A stretch of 11,508 nucleotides of DNA, from the NCBI GenBank assembly GCA_024640745.1, contig JAHEEL010000057.1, forward strand, positions 1-11,508, in the 5' to 3' direction. The number at the start of each line of letters is the position of its first letter. The first letter of the stretch is position 1. The notes beneath the pieces are model-generated. The model saw nothing but the letters and a program-made list of their open reading frames with translations. It did no database searches and was not told where the DNA came from. Position numbers and translations under genes: made by a program. The stretch is from Actinomycetes bacterium (lineage in GTDB: Bacteria > Actinomycetota > Acidimicrobiia > Spongiisociales > UBA5794). Below are positions 7,182-11,508 of this stretch, one piece after another.

Positions 7182-7209
7182 AGGCTACTTCCGGGACGTC
7201 GGTGGACAA
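7182..7209 (-). promoter_or_regulatory. Promoter of the SpoU methylase gene, leaderless type
   Basis: On the minus strand, TTGTCC (7204-7209) and TAGCCT (7182-7187) are separated by 16 bases, and TAGCCT is six bases before the ATG. The predicted transcription start is the A of the start codon. This is the best promoter in the window because both boxes are recognisable. Confidence 0.5.
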
Positions 7210-7221
7210 CGAACGCCTCAC

Positions 7222-7227
7222 TAACAT
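7222..7227 (+). promoter_or_regulatory. Putative -10 box (TAACAT) of the copper-handling operon
   Basis: TAACAT fits TAnnnT on the + strand and would start transcription near 7234, giving a leader of about 42 bases that contains GGAGGG at 7266-7271. No clear -35 is seen. I found no recognisable CsoR-like copper operator in the region. Confidence 0.3.
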
Positions 7228-7275
7228 CCGCTGGCCAGGCGCACCATCCGCCAGACCCGCCTGTTGGAGGGCTGC

Positions 7276-7443
7276 ATGAGGAATCGACTCGTCGCGACCT
7301 CGGGGATCACCGAGGCGATCGGCATCCCGGCGCACGACGCTGCAGCTGAGGGGAGAGAGGCGGATCCCGGAGTCCATGGACGCGCTGCGATGGAGCCGAC
7401 AGCCCTGGTCTACGTCGGCGACAACCTGGGCTGCGGGGGCTAG
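7276..7443 (+). CDS. Possible 55-residue leader ORF upstream of the SCO1-like gene
   Basis: I do not recognise this protein. The ATG follows GGAGGG (7266-7271) at four bases, and the frame runs 55 codons to TAG at 7441-7443 with mostly G/C third positions, like its neighbours. The product begins MRNRLVATSG and ends ALVYVGDNLGCGG, with no signal peptide or membrane segment and one cysteine near the end. It lies in the same frame as the SCO1-like gene and is separated from its GTG start by the amber stop and a single CAC codon. This suggests a leader peptide coupled to translation of the next gene, or an N-terminal extension interrupted by a stop. It could also be a chance ORF in a GC-rich leader. 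Confidence 0.35.
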   Translation: MRNRLVATSGITEAIGIPAHDAAAEGREADPGVHGRAAMEPTALVYVGDNLGCGG

Positions 7444-7446
7444 CAC

Positions 7447-8076
7447 GTGGGAGTCCGAGCCGCTGTTCTCGTCGTGGCGGCCGCGCTCCTGGGCGCGTCG
7501 TGTTCGAACTCGACGCTCGCGCCGGAGGATCGCGCCGGTTACAACCGCACGCCGCCACCGGACGTGTCGCAGACCGAGTTCGTCGACTACTCGACCGTGC
7601 CCACCGGAAGTCCCTTCACACCGGTAGCGCCAGAAGGGGAGCTGCTTCTCGTGTACTTCGGCTACCTCTCGTGTCCGGATGTGTGTCCTACCACGCTCGC
7701 TGAACTCGGACAGGCCCTCGATCTCATGCCGCAGGAGGTTGCCTCCCGATTCGCCGTTGCGATGGTGAGCGTCGACCCCGAACGGGACAACGGTCCCGCG
7801 ATCGCGACCTACCTGGATGTCTTCGCCGATCGGAACCACGGCCTGCTCGCAGCCGACGAAGCAAGCCTTGCCAGTTCGGCCGAGGCGTTTGGCGTGCTCT
7901 ACGAGGTCGAGGATCACGAACCGGGCGTAGCCAGCTACGACGTTGGGCACTCCGCGACCGTGTACGTCGTGGATGACCAGGGCCTCATTGTCTGGGAACT
8001 GGGCTTCTCGGCCGACCGTGATCCCCAACTGACGGCCGATACCCTCGAGAGCATTCTCAACGAACGGTACGAATGA
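7447..8076 (+). CDS. SCO1/SenC family copper-chaperone lipoprotein
   Basis: A 209-residue thioredoxin-fold protein. SCO1/SenC proteins bind copper at a CxxxC plus a distant His and deliver it to, or reduce, the CuA site of cytochrome c oxidase subunit II on the outer face of the membrane. Here the motif is SCPDVCPTT, with Cys76 and Cys80, and His168 in YDVGHSATVYVVD; VSVDPERD at 107-114 is also a family hallmark. The N-terminus is hydrophobic and ends GASC at 16-19, a plausible though not ideal lipobox, so a lipid-anchored extracytoplasmic form is likely. The GTG start at 7447 has GGGGG seven bases upstream and an in-frame TAG six bases before it. The stop overlaps the next ATG (ATGA), so translation is coupled to the CopC-like gene. 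Confidence 0.93.
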   Translation: MGVRAAVLVVAAALLGASCSNSTLAPEDRAGYNRTPPPDVSQTEFVDYSTVPTGSPFTPVAPEGELLLVYFGYLSCPDVCPTTLAELGQALDLMPQEVASRFAVAMVSVDPERDNGPAIATYLDVFADRNHGLLAADEASLASSAEAFGVLYEVEDHEPGVASYDVGHSATVYVVDDQGLIVWELGFSADRDPQLTADTLESILNERYE

Positions 8077-9344
8077 TCCGCGCAATCGCGCTCACGGCCT
8101 GCTTCGGGGCATTCTTCCTCGCGGGAGCCGGAGCTGGCCAAGCCGCAGACCTCGTCGACGCGTCGCCGGGTGCGGACTCGGTCCTCGTGCGCGCGCCGGC
8201 TGAGATCGCGCTCAACTTCCGAGGGCCGCTCGACACTGTTCGTGTTCGGTTGTTCAAGGACGACCAGCTTCTCTCGACCTCGGAGGCGACGATCCAGGAT
8301 TCGCTGGCAGTGGCTGCAGTCGAGGCGGACGGTGCGGGCACCTACCTCGTCGATTGGAAAGGCACCACCGCCCTGCAAGAACCGCTTTCGGGGGCATACA
8401 TCTTCGTCGTTGACCCGCGGGGTAGCGGCACCATTGCGGTCGAGCGTGACGTTGCCGGAGCCAGCGGTGCGCTCGGCGGACTCCGGGTCGTGGCCGGGAT
8501 CGTTGCCGCCGGCGGCGCGCTTGCCCTGCTCGTCGGTGCGATGCAGTGGATCCTTCGGCCACGCTCGGCTTCGGCGAGGCGTCTCGTCGGCATCGGAGCC
8601 GTGTTGGTGGCGTCCGGAGGAGTTGTGGGTGCCGCCACGTACGGCGTGCCGTCCGACGCGGCACCCGCCGACGTGTTCAACGTTGCTGTGCTCCCGGCAA
8701 CACTTGCCTCGGTTCCCGGTCGCGCCTGGCTCGCAGCCGCGCTGGCCACGGGCTGTATCCCGTTTGTCATCGTCCTCGCTCGGTCGGCGGGCAATCGGGG
8801 GCCGGCGATCATCGGCGTGGTGATCGCCGTGGCGGCTTCGCTCTGGGTATCGGTTGCCATGGGATGGCTCCTGCGAATGCCGTGGCCGCTTCTCGTCGGC
8901 GTCTTCGCGGTCGGTGCAGCCTTGTGGATCTTCATCGAGACGGGCCGGCCAATCGGCGTACTCGCGGCTCTTGTCACCGGCATCGTGCTTGCCGTGCCGA
9001 TCGTCCAGACGGTGCAGGCCTCCGGCGCGAGCGCCGCGGCCCAATCGGGAGACCTGCTACTGGAGCTGTCGCTCGATCCGGCGCAACGGGGCAGCAACGA
9101 GTTGCACCTGTACGGATTCGACGTTTCGGGCGCCGGGGCGGCGCTCGGCTCGACGACACTCGCCGCCGAACACGAAGAATGGGACGTCGGGCCCCTGGAG
9201 CTTCGCGTGGTACGCGCCGGGCCAAACCACTTCCTCTCGTACCATGCAGACTTCCCGCTCTCGGGGCCGTGGACGTTCCGCGTAGCGGCGGAGATCGGGG
9301 AAGAGCGATCGGAGATCGTCGACATGGTTCTGGAACTGCGATGA
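8073..9344 (+). CDS. CopC-like / six-TM / YtkA-like fusion membrane protein lacking CopC copper ligands
   Basis: A 423-residue protein. Residues 1-25 form a signal peptide. Residues 26-115 resemble a CopC beta-sandwich (ASPGADSVLVRAPAEIALNF, and SGAYIFVVDP near its end). Then come about six TM segments (roughly 136-160, 170-190, 217-236, 244-266, 270-290, 294-315), in the place of a CopD/YcnJ membrane domain. The C-terminal ~100 residues (LSLDPAQRGSNELHLYGFD, then AGPNHFLSYHADFPLSGPW) resemble the YtkA/FixH-like domain at the end of YcnJ-type proteins. Such proteins are linked to copper uptake or delivery. Oddly, the first 344 residues contain no histidine: the N-terminal copper His and the D-x-H motif of CopC are both gone, and the TM region has none. 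The only histidines are 345, 367, 386 and 391. ATGA overlaps join it to both neighbours. Confidence 0.85.
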   Translation: MIRAIALTACFGAFFLAGAGAGQAADLVDASPGADSVLVRAPAEIALNFRGPLDTVRVRLFKDDQLLSTSEATIQDSLAVAAVEADGAGTYLVDWKGTTALQEPLSGAYIFVVDPRGSGTIAVERDVAGASGALGGLRVVAGIVAAGGALALLVGAMQWILRPRSASARRLVGIGAVLVASGGVVGAATYGVPSDAAPADVFNVAVLPATLASVPGRAWLAAALATGCIPFVIVLARSAGNRGPAIIGVVIAVAASLWVSVAMGWLLRMPWPLLVGVFAVGAALWIFIETGRPIGVLAALVTGIVLAVPIVQTVQASGASAAAQSGDLLLELSLDPAQRGSNELHLYGFDVSGAGAALGSTTLAAEHEEWDVGPLELRVVRAGPNHFLSYHADFPLSGPWTFRVAAEIGEERSEIVDMVLELR

Positions 9345-9721
9345 GCACCGGTGCGACTACGAACGACCGCCCGACTGCGCTCTGGCTCACTGGAGTTCTC
9401 GCCGTGCTTTGTCTCGCAGCCTTGGTCGCGATGCAGCTCGCGCCCCGGGCTGCGGCCGCGCAGACGATCGAGATCGTTGTGCCTTCCGGGACGCAAACTC
9501 AGATCGATGCCGGGGATGAGATCGTGCTCTTCCCGCGCCGATTGGAGGTCGGCGTTGGCGATCGGATCGTCATCACGAACGAGGATGCGGAGTCACACCA
9601 GGTCGGGCCGTACGTCGTTGGACCGGGCCAGCGGATCGAGCAGACGTTCTCCTCGTCCGGAATCATCGAGGGTGTCTGCACACTGCACCCCTCGGGTGAA
9701 GTCACGATCGTGGTCCGATGA
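9341..9721 (+). CDS. Cupredoxin-like exported copper protein
   Basis: A 126-residue protein. Residues 13-40 form a hydrophobic signal peptide or anchor ending in an Ala-rich stretch (AAAAQ), so the domain from about 41 lies outside the membrane. The rest fits a small cupredoxin: LEVGVGDRIVITNEDAESHQVGP at 68-90 supplies His86 (quoted here in two parts: LEVGVGDRIVITN, then EDAESHQVGP), and GVCTLHPSGEVTIVV at 111-125 supplies Cys113 and His116. In many bacterial relatives the end reads CTLHPSMKG, with Met as axial ligand; here that Met is absent and the segment is HPSGE. Such proteins carry or transfer single electrons or copper. The start ATG overlaps the upstream stop, and its own stop overlaps the next ATG, so it is translationally coupled on both sides. 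Its role in copper transfer is inferred from neighbours. Confidence 0.85.
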   Translation: MSTGATTNDRPTALWLTGVLAVLCLAALVAMQLAPRAAAAQTIEIVVPSGTQTQIDAGDEIVLFPRRLEVGVGDRIVITNEDAESHQVGPYVVGPGQRIEQTFSSSGIIEGVCTLHPSGEVTIVVR

Positions 9722-10758
9722 AGTCCTCTGGTCGCCGGCTCGTTGTACTACTCCTGATCGCTGTCTCTCTTGTCGTCCTCGGTGCGGCCCCTGCGCTCGC
9801 GGATCCGGCCACTCCAACGAACTACCGCTCCGAGGTCGTCGGCGTGGAGAGTCCCGGGGTGGATCACGTCGAAATCGTCGGTGGCGACGCGTTCGTACGG
9901 CTCAGCGCTATCGCCGGGATGACCCTCGTTGTGCTCGGCTACGAAGGCGAGGACTACATACGCTTCCTTCCCAACGGCCAAGTGTCGGTGAATCAGCGAT
10001 CGCCGGCGACCTACCTCAACGACGACCGCTACGCGAACGTGGAGCTACCGGGCGCTGCCGATGCTCGAGCAGAACCCAGATGGGAGACCGTTTCGGTCGA
10101 CGGCACGTACAGCTGGCACGATCATCGAACGCACTGGATGAGCCCAGCCCTCCCCGCCGCGGTGCTCGAGAGCGGCGTGGACGCGACGGTCCCGATCTTC
10201 GACTGGGTGCTACCGCTGAAGGTCGACGGTGAACCGGGAAGCATCGTCGGAACTCTCACCTGGATCCCGTCCGGCGGCGGGGTGCAGTGGTTCGCCGTTG
10301 CGGTGTTCACCTTGCTGACCGTCGCAGTCATCGCATTTCGCGCGCGCCCGCGTTCACAGGCCGGGGTACTCCTCGCGCTTGGAACCCTCGCCTTCTTCGC
10401 CGGTCTTGCAGCGATCGCGTCCCAGCCGCCTGAGGGTCGAACCTACGGAATCGAATTGGTCGGCCCGCCGGTTGTCGTTGGTCTCGCCGTGTTCGCGGCG
10501 ATCCAAGTGAGGACATCGCCGCGCGCCGCCGAGCGGCTTGTCTTCATCGGCTCCGTGGCGCTCAGCGCGTGGGGGATCCTCCGCGCTGAGGTGCTCACCC
10601 GTCCGATCCTCCCGACGGTCCTGCCGTACGCCGCCGATCGGGCGATCACCGCGCTTGTTCTCGGTGGAGCGATGGGGCTCGCCGCCGGCGTTGCAGCCGC
10701 GATCACGTGGCGGAATCGCGTCAACCGAGTCCGCAATGATGCACATCCCGCGACCTGA
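9718..10758 (+). CDS. Exported five-TM protein with His-rich WHDHRTHWM motif, unknown function
   Basis: A 346-residue protein. Residues 8-29 are a signal peptide (…APALA before Asp29). An extracytoplasmic domain of about 160 residues follows, then five hydrophobic segments (about 190-206, 215-235, 247-265, 271-290, 307-330) and an Arg-rich tail, which places the C-terminus inside. The ectodomain holds GYEGEDYIRFLPNG at 74-87, NQRSPATYLN at 92-101 and the striking WHDHRTHWM at 133-141. Three His and a Met in nine residues look like an extracytoplasmic copper site. From memory, similar proteins occur in other actinobacteria beside CopC-type genes, but I know of no assigned function. The gene is the last of the ATGA-linked operon. 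The copper role is inference from context and motif. Confidence 0.85.
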   Translation: MKSSGRRLVVLLLIAVSLVVLGAAPALADPATPTNYRSEVVGVESPGVDHVEIVGGDAFVRLSAIAGMTLVVLGYEGEDYIRFLPNGQVSVNQRSPATYLNDDRYANVELPGAADARAEPRWETVSVDGTYSWHDHRTHWMSPALPAAVLESGVDATVPIFDWVLPLKVDGEPGSIVGTLTWIPSGGGVQWFAVAVFTLLTVAVIAFRARPRSQAGVLLALGTLAFFAGLAAIASQPPEGRTYGIELVGPPVVVGLAVFAAIQVRTSPRAAERLVFIGSVALSAWGILRAEVLTRPILPTVLPYAADRAITALVLGGAMGLAAGVAAAITWRNRVNRVRNDAHPAT

Positions 10759-10767
10759 CTGCACCGC

Positions 10768-10795
10768 TAGCCTCTTGCTCGCAGGACGTCAGGAG
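10768..10795 (+). promoter_or_regulatory. -10 box (TAGCCT) and ribosome site of trkA
   Basis: TAGCCT at 10768-10773 is the same hexamer as before msrB and the SpoU methylase gene. Transcription would start near 10780, and AGGAG at 10791-10795 lies five bases before the GTG. No clear -35 is visible. Confidence 0.4.
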
Positions 10796-10800
10796 CGACA

Positions 10801-11508
10801 GTGCGGTTCGTGATTGTTGGGGGCGGTGCAGACGGATCACACCTCGCAGAGCGACTCGTCGCTGAAGGCGAGGATGTGGCCGTCGTCGAGGCCAACCCCG
10901 AACGGGTTGCCGTGCTCCGGGAGCGCCTCGATGCGCACATCGTCGAGGGAAACGGTGCCAGCCCCAGTGTGCTTCGGAGAGCCGGCGTCGAACGAGCCGA
11001 CATCCTCTTTGCCGTTTCCGACAACGACGGTGCCAATGTGCTCGCGTGCCAATCCGCACGGTCCCTTGGGTGCAACCGGACCGTTGCCAGAATCGAGAAC
11101 GCCGAGCTGCGGGATGTCGTGCTCGGATCGGGGATCGAGGCGATCATCGATCCGCGGGCGACGCTTGCGGAGAAGCTGGTCGCACTCATCGCAAACCCCG
11201 GCCTGAGCGACTACTTCCGATTCGAGGAGGGCGCGGCGGTCGTCCTCGGCGGGAACGTTCCGCCGGATTCGGGGCTCGTCGGTGTGTCGCTTGCCGACAT
11301 GCGCCGTTCGCTGAGGGGCTGGGACTGTGTGATTGCCTCGATCGTGCGAGACGAGCAGACGCTCGTTGGCCGAGGATCGACGGTGATTGAGCCCTTCGAC
11401 AAGATCCTGTTGGTGGTTGCCGGTGACAACGTCGACCGTGCTCGACGGCTGATGGGGGTTTCCACGGAACGCATCGACCGCGCGATCGTCGTCGGCGGCG
11501 GTCGGGTC
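10801..11508 (+). CDS. trkA: TrkA, NAD-binding regulatory subunit of Trk potassium uptake (partial)
   Basis: The frame is open to the window end: 236 residues of a family that usually has about 450. TrkA is a cytoplasmic protein that gates the TrkH/TrkG potassium channel in response to nucleotides. The first RCK_N domain has the GxGxxG dinucleotide loop (GGGADGS at 7-13), an acidic residue after strand 2 (Glu30 in VVEANPER), and VEGNGASPSVLRRAGV then ADILFAVSDND at 66-76. A C-terminal RCK_C subdomain follows at about 143-216, and the second RCK_N begins at IDRAIVVGGG (225-234), just where the window stops. The two-unit layout identifies TrkA rather than a one-unit KtrA. The GTG start is supported by AGGAG five bases upstream. 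It is 42 bases after the copper operon and probably has its own promoter. A TrkH partner, or a second trkA copy, is likely to follow. Confidence 0.95.
   Translation, partial: MRFVIVGGGADGSHLAERLVAEGEDVAVVEANPERVAVLRERLDAHIVEGNGASPSVLRRAGVERADILFAVSDNDGANVLACQSARSLGCNRTVARIENAELRDVVLGSGIEAIIDPRATLAEKLVALIANPGLSDYFRFEEGAAVVLGGNVPPDSGLVGVSLADMRRSLRGWDCVIASIVRDEQTLVGRGSTVIEPFDKILLVVAGDNVDRARRLMGVSTERIDRAIVVGGGRV

Noticed and set aside
7372..7381. Ten-base palindrome GTCCATGGAC inside the possible leader ORF
   Set aside because: A single short palindrome within a putative coding stretch, far downstream of the predicted promoter; likely chance.
7099..8085. 328-residue minus-strand open frame across the SCO1-like gene
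   Set aside because: It is Arg/His-rich shadow coding opposite a clear SCO1 protein, with no recognisable domain.
7935..9044. 369-residue minus-strand frame opposite the CopC-like gene
   Set aside because: Its composition is that of an antisense shadow (charged, low hydrophobicity, no motifs), and the + strand frame has signal peptide, TM segments and known domains.

Overview
The window is GC-rich, densely packed chromosomal DNA that I attribute to an actinobacterium, possibly a marine or soil Acidimicrobiia-like lineage. The phylum rests on high GC at third codon positions, the gene families present (LCAD-like acyl-CoA dehydrogenase, SpoU-type methylase, copper-trafficking proteins) and several TAnnnT -10 boxes lying 6-7 bases before a start codon, the leaderless promoter layout known from actinobacteria. 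The class is inference. I see no mobile elements, CRISPR, tRNA or rRNA.

Left part (1-4545), housekeeping and acyl/aldehyde metabolism: the 3' end of a glutaryl-CoA dehydrogenase-like gene (+); convergent to it an LCAD-type acyl-CoA dehydrogenase (-); then, divergently, a Maf nucleotide pyrophosphatase (+); an atypical 568-residue aldehyde dehydrogenase family protein (-); and, divergent from that, MsrB methionine sulfoxide reductase (+) followed by a small YegP/DUF1508 protein (+). A perfect 12-bp hairpin separates YegP from the next gene.

Middle part (4612-7175): a soluble bacterial cytochrome P450 (+), convergent with an SRPBCC/START-like protein (-). Upstream of the latter, on the same strand, is a SpoU/TrmH-family RNA 2'-O-methyltransferase (-).

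Right part (7276-10758), the most interesting region: a tight + strand operon for extracytoplasmic copper handling. It holds a possible 55-codon leader ORF, a SCO1/SenC lipoprotein, a CopC-like/six-TM/YtkA-like fusion, a secreted or anchored cupredoxin, and a signal-peptide-bearing five-TM protein with a His-rich WHDHRTHWM motif. The last three junctions are all ATGA overlaps, so the four main proteins are probably made together. The set looks like a copper relay, plausibly for cytochrome oxidase CuA assembly, in which several canonical copper ligands are missing or moved. The window ends inside trkA (+), the NAD-binding regulatory subunit of a Trk potassium uptake system.

No stretch over 300 bases lacks a gene. 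Intergenic gaps are about 30-140 bases; the 7176-7446 gap holds promoters and the doubtful leader ORF.
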